Source of the DNA: Flavobacteriales bacterium UBA2104
GTDB lineage: Bacteria; Bacteroidota; Bacteroidia; Flavobacteriales_D; Crocinitomicaceae
Reading direction: 5' to 3'
DNA: 64,000 nt
Assembly (NCBI GenBank): GCA_002331485.1
Contig: DCYS01000001.1
Location: 79,602-143,601, forward strand
This document shows positions 1 to 9,484 of this stretch, piece by piece. The notes under the pieces are model-generated. The model was not told the DNA's origin, did not search any database, and was given only the letters and a program-made list of their open reading frames with translations. How positions within the stretch are numbered: position 1 is the stretch's first letter; each line of letters begins with the position of its first letter. The translations under genes were made by a program, and so were the position numbers.

Positions 1-472
1 GGTGAATCTTAAACCATTGCCTGAAATCCCTTTTCTTGAAGATCTCTGTAAAAATGTAAATGATAAAAAATAGTTGCACCAGTACATTGGATACATCAGA
101 AAATCCGGTAAAACCTATCCAGTTAAAGAATTCTGATAACAATAAGGTATCAAAGAAATTGTAAGCTATACCTTCAACAAAAAGCAAAAATACGATCAAA
201 GACTCACCCCAGTTACTCCTTATATATTGGAGAGGATGAAAATCATAGATCAGTTTAACAATATACCGCAGTATGTAAAATATAAAACTAAATTCTACGA
301 TCCGGATCAAATATTCTCTTGACTCTTCTGTCTGAGGAAATCCATAATAATTTACGAGAACGCCTATCATTGAGAGGGCAACAATAATGTGAGCCCATCT
401 GAACAACGTGAGAACTGCATTTTTAGAATTATACAGTTTCAGGTTAGCTTTCTCCCTGAATTCCTTTAACAT
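1..472 (-). CDS. Partial membrane protein, possibly N-terminal part of a TrkH-family potassium transporter
   Basis: Open from an ATG at 472 to the window edge, giving 157 codons of the N-terminus. The visible part starts MLKEFREKANLKLYNSKNAV and holds about four hydrophobic segments (around residues 20-40, 56-74, 88-108 and 130-147) separated by basic and aromatic stretches. The ATG overlaps the stop of the heptose kinase gene by 7 bases (ATGTTAA), so the two are translationally coupled. The long Bacteroidota TrkH proteins begin with extra helices of this kind, and that is the basis for the name. No ion-selectivity loop is visible because the gene is cut. The coding sequence is convincing; the family assignment is tentative. 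Confidence 0.55.
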   Translation of the reverse strand, partial: MLKEFREKANLKLYNSKNAVLTLFRWAHIIVALSMIGVLVNYYGFPQTEESREYLIRIVEFSFIFYILRYIVKLIYDFHPLQYIRSNWGESLIVFLLFVEGIAYNFFDTLLLSEFFNWIGFTGFSDVSNVLVQLFFIIYIFTEIFKKRDFRQWFKIH

Positions 473-1455
473 TGAATGTTTAATTTTTTAGCTTCTTCAA
501 GAAGTCTTGCTGAATCTATCGCAACAACTCCAGGTGACTCACAGACTATACCTCCAGCGAGATTTGCTATTTCCGCAATGGTTTTTGAGGACATTCCAGA
601 TACTAGACATAGCGTAGCAACGCTAATAACTGTGTCACCAGCACCTGAAACATCTGTTATCGTTCGTCTATGTGCAGGAATGTAATGTTTATTCTCTTCC
701 TCAGCTATAAACACACCATGTTCACTCATTGTCACAAAAACTCGTTCTGCATGGATGATCGAATTCAGCTCTTTCACTGCATTCTCAAAATCACTGCGAT
801 CATTCACGTCCACATTTCTTCCAATTCCCTCACTCAATTCTTTTAAGTTGGGCTTGAAAAGTGAAACGTTTTTAAAAGCTAAAAAGTTCTTGAGCTTTGG
901 ATCTACTGTTGTGAATACATCTTGTTTCCTGGCAAGTTCTATAACTTGTTCGATCAAAGAACTCGTTAAAACACCTTTGTTGTAATCCTCAAAAATAATG
1001 GCGTCACAACCTTGATCTATTATTTCTTGAATAGCATCGATCAATCGTTCTTCAGCTTCTTGAGAGATATCATTGGTTTGCTCTTTATCAACGCGAAGTA
1101 ATTGTTGATGATTTCCAAGCACTCTTGTTTTTACGGTTGTTTGCCGGTCAGACTCTTGAATAATACCAGTGGTTTGAATCCCACTCCCCTTCATCAGACT
1201 CAATAATGTGGATGCCTCTGAGTCATCTCCCACAACTGATGCCATGGTAACTTTTGATCCTAAGCTGAGTAAGTTTAATGCTACATTAGCCGCTCCTCCA
1301 AGGCGTTCTTCTCTACCTGTGAAGTTAACGATCGGAACTGGTGCTTCAGGACTTACACGATTCACTTTACCTTTTAGGTATGCGTCGATCATAACATCGC
1401 CCAAAACAACGATGTGTTTCTCTTTAAACGAGCTAAAAAGTGAATCCAGTGACAT
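466..1455 (-). CDS. rfaE1: D-glycero-beta-D-manno-heptose-7-phosphate kinase (HldE/RfaE kinase domain only)
   Basis: PfkB/ribokinase-family sugar kinase of 329 residues that phosphorylates heptose 7-phosphate at C1 in ADP-heptose synthesis for LPS core. The N-terminal substrate-loop signature RLGGAANVALNL lies near residues 51-62 and the catalytic motif DVSGAGDT at 268-275, with the expected general-base Asp274. Length equals the kinase domain alone: the adenylyltransferase domain of bifunctional HldE is absent and must be encoded elsewhere. It starts 1 base after the aminotransferase stop and overlaps the following membrane gene by 7 bases, so all three form one operon. GmhA, the preceding step of the pathway, is also in this window at 46780. 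Confidence 0.88.
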   Translation of the reverse strand: MSLDSLFSSFKEKHIVVLGDVMIDAYLKGKVNRVSPEAPVPIVNFTGREERLGGAANVALNLLSLGSKVTMASVVGDDSEASTLLSLMKGSGIQTTGIIQESDRQTTVKTRVLGNHQQLLRVDKEQTNDISQEAEERLIDAIQEIIDQGCDAIIFEDYNKGVLTSSLIEQVIELARKQDVFTTVDPKLKNFLAFKNVSLFKPNLKELSEGIGRNVDVNDRSDFENAVKELNSIIHAERVFVTMSEHGVFIAEEENKHYIPAHRRTITDVSGAGDTVISVATLCLVSGMSSKTIAEIANLAGGIVCESPGVVAIDSARLLEEAKKLNIQC

Positions 1456-1456
1456 T

Positions 1457-2650
1457 CTATTTTATTTTTTGAAGCGCTTCTCCGATTCTACGCATGGCTT
1501 CTTTTAAAGTTTCCTCATCTGTTGCATAAGAGATTCTCAAACAATTTGGATCACCAAACGCTTCTCCTGTTACGACAGCAACATTGGCTTCTTCAAGCAG
1601 GTACATAGATAGGTCCGTTGAGTTGTCAATTTTACGATCTCCAGCTTTTTTCCCGAAGAAACTTGTAACATCCGGGAAAAAGTAAAATGCACCTTCAGGA
1701 TCATTTACTTTGACTCCTTCCATATCTTCAAGTAACGACAAAACCAATTTTTTACGGCTTTCAAACGCATTGATCATACCCTTCAAGAAAGATGGATCTT
1801 TATCCATGGCTGCAATTGCTGCACGTTGGGTAATTGCACACGTCCCACTTGTAAATTGACCTTGCATCTTAGTACATGCTGCAGCTATCTCTTTTGGAGC
1901 TCCAATATATCCGAGTCTCCATCCTGTCATAGCCCATGCTTTTGATACCCCGTTTATCGTAACCACCTGATCATAGATCTCATCAAACTGAGCTAAACTC
2001 TCATGCTTTGACTTAAAATTGATGTGTTCATAGATCTCATCACAAATAGCAATAACATTCTTATGTTGTTTTAAAACATCTGCGATCGATCTCAATTCTT
2101 CCTTGGAATACACAGAGCCTGTTGGATTACAAGGTGTCGAGAAGATCATTGCTTTAGTTTTCTCTGTGATGTGAGGTGCTAGATCGTCGCCGCTTATTTT
2201 AAAATCGGCATTAATATCTGCATTTACGATCACAGGTTTCCCTCCAGCAACTTTAACGATCTCATAGTAAGAAACCCAATATGGTGCTGGAATAATAACC
2301 TCATCTCCTGGATTTACAACACTCATCATCACATTTGCGATCGACTGTTTAGCTCCTGTCGATACAACGATCTGATCCTTGCCATAATTTAATCCATTAT
2401 CTCTTTTAAACTTTCTACAAATCGCTTCACGCAACTCATCATAACCAGGAACAGGTGTATAAGTCGTGTAATTCTCATCCATCGCTAATTTCGCTGCATC
2501 CTTGATAAAATCAGGAGTATGAAAATCTGGCTCACCCAAACTCAAAGAGATTACGTCTTTTCCTTGTGCTTTAAGTTCTCGACTCTTACGAGACATTGCG
2601 ATTGTCGCGGACTCTTCCATTCTGAGTATGCGATCCGAAAGTTGTGTCAT
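1457..2650 (-). CDS. Class I/II pyridoxal-phosphate aminotransferase (aspartate aminotransferase-like)
   Basis: Fold-type I aminotransferase of 397 residues. The Schiff-base lysine is K237 in NGVSKAWAMTGWRLGY, with R245 positioned to bind the cofactor phosphate. The substrate and cofactor pocket shows CNPTG (174-178) and CDEIYEHI (203-210, Asp204 and Tyr207). These are the hallmarks of the aspartate aminotransferase Ib group (transfer of the amino group between aspartate and 2-oxoglutarate). Exact substrate range cannot be told from sequence; a related aromatic or prephenate aminotransferase is possible. First gene of the operon with the heptose kinase. A good promoter match lies 22 bases upstream. 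Confidence 0.88.
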   Translation of the reverse strand: MTQLSDRILRMEESATIAMSRKSRELKAQGKDVISLSLGEPDFHTPDFIKDAAKLAMDENYTTYTPVPGYDELREAICRKFKRDNGLNYGKDQIVVSTGAKQSIANVMMSVVNPGDEVIIPAPYWVSYYEIVKVAGGKPVIVNADINADFKISGDDLAPHITEKTKAMIFSTPCNPTGSVYSKEELRSIADVLKQHKNVIAICDEIYEHINFKSKHESLAQFDEIYDQVVTINGVSKAWAMTGWRLGYIGAPKEIAAACTKMQGQFTSGTCAITQRAAIAAMDKDPSFLKGMINAFESRKKLVLSLLEDMEGVKVNDPEGAFYFFPDVTSFFGKKAGDRKIDNSTDLSMYLLEEANVAVVTGEAFGDPNCLRISYATDEETLKEAMRRIGEALQKIK

Positions 2651-2672
2651 TGGCTTATTGTATTTAAAGGAA

Positions 2673-2700
2673 CAAATTTAAAACTTTTTAATCAGTACAA
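2673..2700 (-). promoter_or_regulatory. Bacteroidota promoter for the aminotransferase operon
   Basis: On the minus strand TTG (2700-2698), 17 bases, then TAAATTTG (2680-2673). This is the best-spaced match in the window to the phylum consensus TTG-N17-23-TAnnTTTG. It lies 22 bases upstream of the ATG at 2650. Confidence 0.7.
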
Positions 2701-2778
2701 TGAGTGTTTGAATCTAAATATCCACTAAACTATTCGAGGGGTTAGACGTTCTTGATATAAGGTCGAAATCATATTTAT

Positions 2779-2786
2779 TATCTTTG
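2779..2786 (+). promoter_or_regulatory. -7 promoter element abutting the start codon of the CoA-binding gene
   Basis: TATCTTTG matches TAnnTTTG exactly and is followed by only four bases (ATTC) before the ATG at 2791, so transcription would begin at or within the start codon. A TTG at 2752-2754 is 24 bases upstream, slightly long for the -33 element. Confidence 0.6.
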
Positions 2787-2790
2787 ATTC

Positions 2791-3156
2791 ATGGAAACGA
2801 AAAAAACATTAGTTCTAGGAGCAAGCGAAAATCCTGAAAGGTATTCAAACATTGCTATTCACAGGCTGAAGCAGAAAGGTCATCCTATTGTTGCTGTAGG
2901 ATATAGGGAGGGAAAAGTAGAAGATGTTAAAATACAGAAAGACTTTCCTATTGATGAACAGATAGATACTGTTACGTTATATGTTTCCCAAAAGAATCAG
3001 GTTCAATATTACGACGACATTCTAAAGCTAAATCCAAAAAGAGTTATATTCAATCCTGGAACAGCTAATGATGAGTTTGAACAGAAGCTCCAAGAAAACA
3101 ATATAGAAGTTGTTCCTGCATGCACCCTAGTAATGTTAAGCACAGGTGAATACTAG
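2791..3156 (+). CDS. CoA-binding domain protein (YccU-like Rossmann fold)
   Basis: Small protein of 121 residues with the single-domain CoA-binding fold seen in the YccU family. The N-terminus shows the beta-strand/loop LVLGASENPERYSN expected at a nucleotide-binding site, and the middle carries VTLYVSQKNQ and the RVIFNPGTAND loop common in this family. The molecular role of these stand-alone proteins is not settled. The next gene begins with a GTG inside its last codons (11-base overlap), so a translational link to the thioredoxin-like protein is likely. The family assignment is good; function beyond CoA binding is unknown. Confidence 0.8.
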   Translation: METKKTLVLGASENPERYSNIAIHRLKQKGHPIVAVGYREGKVEDVKIQKDFPIDEQIDTVTLYVSQKNQVQYYDDILKLNPKRVIFNPGTANDEFEQKLQENNIEVVPACTLVMLSTGEY

Positions 3157-3721
3157 AATCAAAATCTGGCTCAAGAAAAGATGGAAGGACCTCATATTTT
3201 TCATCATTATTGGAATATTATTCATCCCACAAGTTCGCCACCCAATACAAGTATTTGTGCAAGGAATATTTGCTGGTGCCCCTGATCAGATCAATGAGGA
3301 TCAACAAAAACAATTAAGCTCCTTTAACTGGTCGTTACAAGATCTGTCTGGTAAACCAATTAATCTGACTTCTTCGAAAGGAGAGGTTATATTAATTAAT
3401 AGTTGGGCGACCTGGTGCCCTCCATGTATCGCTGAAATGCCTTCTCTCCAAGCTTTATATAATGACTACAAAGACAAAGTGGACTTTTATTTTGTGAGTA
3501 ATGAGAAAAGTAGTGTTTTACGACAATGGCTAACTAAAAAAGAGTATGACTTTCCCGTATATCAATCTATGGGACCTGTTCCTTCGCAGTTGAACTCTAG
3601 TAGCATACCAACCACTTACCTCATCGACAGAAAAGGAAACATAGTTATCGAAGAAGTTGGTGCTCACAATTGGAATAGTCAGAAATTTCGAAATCTACTG
3701 GAAAATTCTTTGGATGAATAG
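3146..3721 (+). CDS. TlpA-like membrane-anchored thiol-disulfide oxidoreductase
   Basis: Protein of 191 residues with an N-terminal membrane anchor (hydrophobic residues 16-31 after a basic stretch) and a periplasmic thioredoxin fold. The redox motif is WATWCPPC, with Cys91 and Cys94, and the cis-proline loop SIPTTY (Pro155) follows at the usual distance. Such proteins reduce or oxidise disulfides outside the cytoplasm, often in cytochrome c maturation or envelope repair. The start is a GTG overlapping the upstream CoA-binding gene by 11 bases; no in-frame ATG precedes the anchor. It converges on uvrA, with 14 bases between the stops. Confidence 0.85.
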   Translation: MNTRIKIWLKKRWKDLIFFIIIGILFIPQVRHPIQVFVQGIFAGAPDQINEDQQKQLSSFNWSLQDLSGKPINLTSSKGEVILINSWATWCPPCIAEMPSLQALYNDYKDKVDFYFVSNEKSSVLRQWLTKKEYDFPVYQSMGPVPSQLNSSSIPTTYLIDRKGNIVIEEVGAHNWNSQKFRNLLENSLDE

Positions 3722-3735
3722 TTTAAGTCGAAGGA

Positions 3736-6519
3736 TCAAACCAACTTCTCTTTCAAAAACTTCCCTGTGTAACTTTCCTTAGATTTCACTATCTCTTCAG
3801 GAGTACCTTGAACAACTAAAGTCCCTCCGTTTGCTCCTCCCTCAGGACCAAGGTCGATCACCCAATCCGCACATTTCACAACATCCATGTCATGTTCAAT
3901 TATTACAACTGAATGACCAATATCGATTAGACGATTAAGTGAGACCAAAAGCTTTTTAACATCATCAAAATGCAATCCAGTGGTAGGCTCATCGAAAATA
4001 AACATCGTTGGAGTTGGATTTTTTGCTTTGGTCAGAAATGACGCCAATTTGATTCGCTGTGCTTCACCTCCAGAAAGAGTTGATGATGGCTGACCCATGG
4101 AAAGATACCCTAAACCAACGTCTACAAGAGGTTGGATCTTTTCGACTATCTTTTGTTCTAATCGATCATCTGACTCTTTAAAGAAATCTAATGCATCTTG
4201 AATATCCATTTCAAGAATATCAGCAATACTTTTATCTCTGTATTTGATCTCAAGTGCCTCGTCTTTATATCTTCTCCCATTACAGTTTTCACATGTCAAA
4301 TGAACGTCTGCCATGAATTGCATCGATACTGTTGTGACTCCTTCACCTTCGCACATCTCACATCTTCCACCGTCTACATTGAAACTAAAATAACCCGGTT
4401 TCAATCCTCGCATTTTGGCTAGTTTCTGTCTTGAATAAAGATCTCGGATCTCATCAAACGCTTTTACGTAGGTCACAGGATTACTTCTAGTCGATCTACC
4501 TATAGGATTTTGATCAACAAATTCAACAACTTCAACTTGAGAGAAATCGCCAGTTAACTCTTTGTGTGCACCCACTTTTTGACCGTGCACACCAAGCTTT
4601 TTATTCAACGCCGGGAAGAAAATATCTTTGATCAAAGTAGATTTACCTGAGCCACTCACCCCTGAGACACAAGTCATAACGTGCAAAGGAATTTGTACAT
4701 TGATATTCTTCAGGTTGTTTTCTGTCGCTCCAATAATGTGAATTGAATCCTTAAACTTTCTTCTTTTTTCAGGAAGGGCGATAATTTCCTTGCCAGTGAG
4801 ATACTTGGCGGTTAAACTATTCTTTGCCTTCTTGAGTTTCGCATGAGTTCCTTGAAAAACAAGTTCACCACCATTAACGCCAGCTCTTGGTCCTATATCA
4901 AGAATTTCATCAGCAGATTTCATTATTGCTTCCTCGTGCTCAACAATTATAACCGTATTCCCAAGATCCTTTAACTCTTTGAGCACACGAACTAAACGTT
5001 CTGTATCTTTTGGATGAAGTCCAATGCTGGGTTCATCCAATATATACATAGATCCAACTAAACTACTTCCTAGCGATGTTGCAAGGTTTATTCGTTGTGA
5101 TTCTCCTCCTGAAAGAGAGTTTGCTTGGCGGTTCAACGTAAGGTAGCCTAATCCAACTTCATTGAGCCAATTTAATCGGTTTCGAATCTCGGTCAGAATC
5201 CTTTCCCCTATTCCTAACTGATGATCATCTAATTTAAGGTTCTCAAAAAATGAGATATTATCTTCAACACTAGTCAAAACAATTTCAGAAATAGATTTCC
5301 CTCCAATTTTCACATAGTTCGCATCTTTCCTGAGTCGAGTTCCTTTACAATCTGGACACTTTGTTTTTCCTCTATATCGAGCCAACATTACTCGATAGTG
5401 GATTTTATAAGTCTTAGATTTTAAATAATCGAAAAAGTGACGAATTCCTTTAATACCCTTTTGACCATTCCATAATAGATCATACTCTTCCTCAGTAAGA
5501 TCCTCAATCGGTCGATGAACGGGGAAATCCAGATGAGCTGTTGCCGAAATAAATCGATCCAGGTACTTACCCATTTTCTTTCCTTTCCAAGGAACTACGG
5601 CCTCGTCGTATAGGGATAATTTCTTATTTGGAATTACTAGATTTTCGTCTACTCCGATCACAGATCCAAATCCCTCACAAGTGTCACAAGCTCCAAAAGG
5701 ATTATTGAACGTAAAAAAATGAAGATCTGGCTCAACGAACGATATACCATCTTTTTCAAATCGAGCTGAGAACTTAAGTATTCTATTTTGTTTTGGAAGA
5801 TCAATCCAGCACGAATCATTACCTTCTGCAAACGCTAACTGAATAGAATCAGATAATCTTGAAGAAAAATCATCATCTTTTTTCTTGACCCCAAGGCGAT
5901 CTACAACCAATTCTAAAGTTTCAATCTTTTCAGGAGGATTTTCAACTACCTCATCTAATCTTTGTACTTCTCCGTCAATCCTTACTCTGGAAAATCCTTG
6001 CTCTTTGAAAATATTCAATTGACGTTCAATACCATATCGTTCAAAGTTTTCAATTGGAGATAATACTTGGAATTTGGTCTTTTCCTCGAGATTGAGAACA
6101 GCATTTACAACATCTTCAACATTGTCTTTTTTGACCTCTTCGCCCGATACCGGAGAATATGTTTTCCCCACTCTTGCGAATAGAACTTTTAGAAAATCAT
6201 AGATCTCAGTTACCGTTCCAACTGTTGAACGAGGATTGGTCGAAGTAACTTTTTGTTGAATAGCTACAGCTGGAGCAACCCCTTTTATAAAATCTACTTC
6301 TGGTTTATCTAATTTCCCAAGAAATTGACGAGCATATGCCGATAAACTCTCGATATAGCGTCGTTGTCCTTCTGCATAGAGTGTATCAAACGCCAAAGTT
6401 GACTTACCTGATCCAGACAAGCCAGTTATTACAGTCATTTTTCCATGTGGGATCTTTACCTCCATATTCTTGAGGTTATGCATCCGCGCCCCTTTAATAT
6501 GAATTTCCTCACTCCTCAT
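3736..6519 (-). CDS. uvrA: Excinuclease ABC subunit A
   Basis: DNA damage-recognition ATPase of nucleotide excision repair, 927 residues, full length for UvrA. Two ABC-type ATPase halves are visible: the first Walker A GLSGSGKS at 33-40 and a second GVSGSGKST past residue 600, each with its LSGGE signature (NSLSGGESQR and STLSGGEAQR). Zinc-finger cysteine pairs occur as CDTCEGFG, CPDCKGTR, and in the C-terminal half CEMCEGEG with CENCNGRR. The start overlaps the end of the upstream ABC exporter gene by 11 bases, an operon with no obvious functional link. Identity is certain. Confidence 0.97.
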   Translation of the reverse strand: MRSEEIHIKGARMHNLKNMEVKIPHGKMTVITGLSGSGKSTLAFDTLYAEGQRRYIESLSAYARQFLGKLDKPEVDFIKGVAPAVAIQQKVTSTNPRSTVGTVTEIYDFLKVLFARVGKTYSPVSGEEVKKDNVEDVVNAVLNLEEKTKFQVLSPIENFERYGIERQLNIFKEQGFSRVRIDGEVQRLDEVVENPPEKIETLELVVDRLGVKKKDDDFSSRLSDSIQLAFAEGNDSCWIDLPKQNRILKFSARFEKDGISFVEPDLHFFTFNNPFGACDTCEGFGSVIGVDENLVIPNKKLSLYDEAVVPWKGKKMGKYLDRFISATAHLDFPVHRPIEDLTEEEYDLLWNGQKGIKGIRHFFDYLKSKTYKIHYRVMLARYRGKTKCPDCKGTRLRKDANYVKIGGKSISEIVLTSVEDNISFFENLKLDDHQLGIGERILTEIRNRLNWLNEVGLGYLTLNRQANSLSGGESQRINLATSLGSSLVGSMYILDEPSIGLHPKDTERLVRVLKELKDLGNTVIIVEHEEAIMKSADEILDIGPRAGVNGGELVFQGTHAKLKKAKNSLTAKYLTGKEIIALPEKRRKFKDSIHIIGATENNLKNINVQIPLHVMTCVSGVSGSGKSTLIKDIFFPALNKKLGVHGQKVGAHKELTGDFSQVEVVEFVDQNPIGRSTRSNPVTYVKAFDEIRDLYSRQKLAKMRGLKPGYFSFNVDGGRCEMCEGEGVTTVSMQFMADVHLTCENCNGRRYKDEALEIKYRDKSIADILEMDIQDALDFFKESDDRLEQKIVEKIQPLVDVGLGYLSMGQPSSTLSGGEAQRIKLASFLTKAKNPTPTMFIFDEPTTGLHFDDVKKLLVSLNRLIDIGHSVVIIEHDMDVVKCADWVIDLGPEGGANGGTLVVQGTPEEIVKSKESYTGKFLKEKLV

Positions 6520-8281
6520 TCTCTGACTCCTTTTGATCTTCTAACAATTGTTTTGCATACATCTCTGCATAAACACCATCTAAAGCTAAAAGTTCTTCAT
6601 GTGTTCCTTCTTCTACTTTACTTCCATGATCCAGAACGAGAATACGGTCCGCATTACGAATAGAAGACACTCTATGACTGACTATCAATGTTGTGTTTTT
6701 CTCGATCTGCTCTTTGAGATTATTCAGTATTATTTCTTCAGTTTCAGTATCAACAGCGGAAAGGCAATCGTCTAGAATTAACAATTTCGGATTTCTGATC
6801 AATGCTCTTGCAATACTAATGCGCTGTTTTTGACCACCGCTCAAATTCACTCCACGCTCTCCTAAAACCGTATCTAATCCAGTTTTAAATGATTTAATAT
6901 TATGCCACACGTGTGTTGTTTTAAGCACTTTAATAATGTCTGCATCGGTCACTTCACTATCCTCCGTCAATCCAAACTTCACATTATTTCGAATTGAGTC
7001 AGAGAACAAAAACACTTCTTGAGGAACAACACCTGCTTGTTTACGAAAATCATTTATATTGATACCAAACAATGGCTTTCCGTCAATTAAGATCTGACCG
7101 TTTTCAGGATCAAACTGTCTCATCAAAAGATTGATCACCGTACTTTTTCCAGAACCAGTTCTACCAAGAATTGCGAGCGTTTCACCTTTCTTAATTGAAA
7201 AGCTCAAATTCCTAACTGCATTTATCCCTGAAGTTGGAAATGTATATGATACGTTCTGAAACGCTACATCACCTTTAAAATCGAACTGTTCGTTGTTTGT
7301 GGACTTTACCTCAGGTTCTTCATCCAGAAATTCATTAATTCTATCCTGACTTGCTGCCGCTCGTTGTATTAAAGACGTCACCCATCCAACACTGGCAAAA
7401 GGCCAGGTCAACATGTTTACATAGAATACAAAAGTCACAATATTTCCTGGAGAAATGTTTGAATCAGGATCAATTGCCATTACTCCTCCTAAGTAAATGG
7501 TCAGAATCGTACTCACACCTATAAGAAATGTAATTGTAGGCATGAACAATGCATTCGTCTTCACCAGATCCATATGTTTCCCAAGATACGTATCTGCTTC
7601 CTCGTTAAATTCATCCTTAAATTTCGATTCTCCGCTGTATGCTTTTAGTACCGAAATACCTGAAAATGTTTCCTGAACGAACGTTGAAATTCGTGACTGT
7701 TGACGCTGAACCTGAGTACTTTGTCGATTCATTCGACTCGAAACTTTATACACCAAAAACGACATTATTGGCAACGGGGCCAATGTAAACAAGGTTAACT
7801 TAAGGCTAATATCAGCCATAAAAGTGAATGTCAGAATAAAAAGAACTGACAAATTCACTGTGTACATTACTCCGGGACCCAGATACATTCTCACATGAGA
7901 AACATCCTCAGAGATTCGATTCATCAAATCACCCGTATTGTTTCTTTTGTAGAAATTATAGGTAAGTCGTTGATATTGTTTGTAAACTTCATTTTTAAGA
8001 TCAAACTCGATGTATCTTGATACAACAATTATTGTTTGTCTTGTAAAAAAGAGGAAAATCCCCTTTCCGATCGACATAAGAATGTAGATTCCTCCAAGTG
8101 ATAATGCAATACTGAACCAGTCTTCAGGCTCAAACCCATCATCAAATTGATCTGTTGCTTGACCAACAAGTTTTGGCATATAAACATAAAACAGATTCGA
8201 AGCAATAATAAATAAAACGCCCAACAGTAATCGCCATTTATACTTTATGAAATATTTGTTGAGATAGCTGAGAGACTTCAT
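6509..8281 (-). CDS. ABC exporter half-transporter with a degenerate catalytic site
   Basis: Type IV (MsbA/BmrA-like) exporter of 590 residues: a six-helix membrane domain (about 15-310) fused to an ATPase domain. Walker A is GRTGSGKS (373-380), signature LSGGQ (480-484), Walker B LLILDD (500-505), and the H-loop histidine is in VSHR. The residue after Walker B is Asp505 instead of the usual catalytic Glu, as in the inactive-site subunits of heterodimeric exporters such as BmrC/BmrD. No partner subunit lies in the window, so it may pair with a distant gene or hydrolyse ATP slowly as a homodimer. Substrate unknown. It overlaps uvrA by 11 bases and has its own promoter. Confidence 0.85.
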   Translation of the reverse strand: MKSLSYLNKYFIKYKWRLLLGVLFIIASNLFYVYMPKLVGQATDQFDDGFEPEDWFSIALSLGGIYILMSIGKGIFLFFTRQTIIVVSRYIEFDLKNEVYKQYQRLTYNFYKRNNTGDLMNRISEDVSHVRMYLGPGVMYTVNLSVLFILTFTFMADISLKLTLFTLAPLPIMSFLVYKVSSRMNRQSTQVQRQQSRISTFVQETFSGISVLKAYSGESKFKDEFNEEADTYLGKHMDLVKTNALFMPTITFLIGVSTILTIYLGGVMAIDPDSNISPGNIVTFVFYVNMLTWPFASVGWVTSLIQRAAASQDRINEFLDEEPEVKSTNNEQFDFKGDVAFQNVSYTFPTSGINAVRNLSFSIKKGETLAILGRTGSGKSTVINLLMRQFDPENGQILIDGKPLFGININDFRKQAGVVPQEVFLFSDSIRNNVKFGLTEDSEVTDADIIKVLKTTHVWHNIKSFKTGLDTVLGERGVNLSGGQKQRISIARALIRNPKLLILDDCLSAVDTETEEIILNNLKEQIEKNTTLIVSHRVSSIRNADRILVLDHGSKVEEGTHEELLALDGVYAEMYAKQLLEDQKESENEE

Positions 8282-8293
8282 CTATTAATTTTC

Positions 8294-8301
8294 TATTTTT
8301 G
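8294..8301 (+). promoter_or_regulatory. -7 promoter element upstream of the dehydrogenase-nusB operon
   Basis: TATTTTTG matches TAnnTTTG. It lies 79 bases before the ATG at 8381, which would give a leader of roughly 70 bases. No well-spaced TTG was seen upstream. Confidence 0.4.
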
Positions 8302-8330
8302 CACTTTGGAAGGTACTTTCCAGAATGCTA

Positions 8331-8364
8331 CAAAGGTAGCTATTTGATTTAAACGAAAGTGCAA
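8331..8364 (-). promoter_or_regulatory. Promoter of the ABC exporter-uvrA operon
   Basis: On the minus strand TTG (8364-8362), 23 bases, then TACCTTTG (8338-8331), 49 bases upstream of the ATG at 8281. It is interleaved with the rightward leader of the divergent dehydrogenase gene. Confidence 0.5.
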
Positions 8365-8380
8365 ATTAAGACATATTGCA

Positions 8381-9478
8381 ATGATAGAAACAAAAGAAAT
8401 CAATGCTGCAGACTTGAAGGATAACCCAGTTATCGCAGCAATGAGTCAGTATAACCACGAACAGCTTTTATTCTGTAATGATAATGCCACTGGATTGAAA
8501 GCAATAATCGCAGTGCACAACACAACATTAGGACCTGCTCTTGGAGGTACAAGAATGTGGATGTACAATAATGAACTTGAAGCATTGAATGATGTATTGA
8601 GATTATCTAGAGGAATGACTTATAAGAATTCAATTTCTGGTCTTAATCTAGGCGGAGGAAAAGCCGTTATCATTGGTGATTCGAAAAAAATGAAGTCTGA
8701 AGCGCTATTCAGAAGATTTGGAAAATTTGTGAATAGTTTAGGAGGAAAATACATCACCGCAGAAGATGTTGGTATAACTCCTCAGGATATGTCATGGGTT
8801 AATATGGAAACGAACCACGTTGCCGGATTACCAGGAAAAAGTGGTGACCCTTCCCCAGTTACAGCTTTTGGTACCTACATGGGAATGAAAGCTTGTGCTA
8901 AAAAGCAATTTGGATCAGACAGTTTATCCGGAAAAAAAGTCGTAGTCCAAGGTGTTGGTCATGTGGGAGAATATCTAGTTGAACATCTGACAAAGGAAAA
9001 TGCAGAGGTTTTTATTTCTGACATAAATGAAGAGAGCTTGAAGCATGTTTCTGAAAAATACGGTGCGACGGTTGTTGGAACTGATTCTATTTATGACACT
9101 GACATGGATATTTATGCTCCGTGTGCTTTAGGTGCAACGATCAATGACGACACACTATCTCGCTTGAACTGCTCGATTATAGCTGGAGCAGCAAATAATC
9201 AATTAGCCGATGAAAAGATTCACGGTAAGGCGGTTTTAGACAAAGGAATCATTTATGCACCTGATTTTGCGCTCAACGCTGGAGGCGTTATTAATTGTTA
9301 TGCTGAAGTTACAGGTCAGAGTTCAGATTGGGCGATGACAAAAGCTGAGGAGATCTACGATACGATCTTTAAGATCATTGATCGAGCGAAAAGTGAAAAT
9401 ATTCCTGCTTATGCTATAGCGAACAAAATGGCTGAGGAACGCATTACATCTATTGGAAACGTAAAATTACCGCTGTAA
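8381..9478 (+). CDS. Leucine dehydrogenase-type Glu/Leu/Phe/Val dehydrogenase
   Basis: NAD-dependent amino acid dehydrogenase of 365 residues; it would reversibly deaminate branched-chain amino acids to 2-oxo acids. The N-terminal domain carries the family stretch GPALGGTRMW (51-60) with lysines K82 and K94 (GGGKAV), the substrate-binding and catalytic lysines of this superfamily. The NAD domain has VVVQGVGHVG (187-196, GxGxxG). The length fits leucine dehydrogenases (about 360) and is shorter than glutamate dehydrogenases (about 450), which favours Leu/Val as substrate. The nusB gene follows after 6 bases. Family certain, substrate inferred. Confidence 0.88.
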   Translation: MIETKEINAADLKDNPVIAAMSQYNHEQLLFCNDNATGLKAIIAVHNTTLGPALGGTRMWMYNNELEALNDVLRLSRGMTYKNSISGLNLGGGKAVIIGDSKKMKSEALFRRFGKFVNSLGGKYITAEDVGITPQDMSWVNMETNHVAGLPGKSGDPSPVTAFGTYMGMKACAKKQFGSDSLSGKKVVVQGVGHVGEYLVEHLTKENAEVFISDINEESLKHVSEKYGATVVGTDSIYDTDMDIYAPCALGATINDDTLSRLNCSIIAGAANNQLADEKIHGKAVLDKGIIYAPDFALNAGGVINCYAEVTGQSSDWAMTKAEEIYDTIFKIIDRAKSENIPAYAIANKMAEERITSIGNVKLPL

Positions 9479-9484
9479 GGCATC

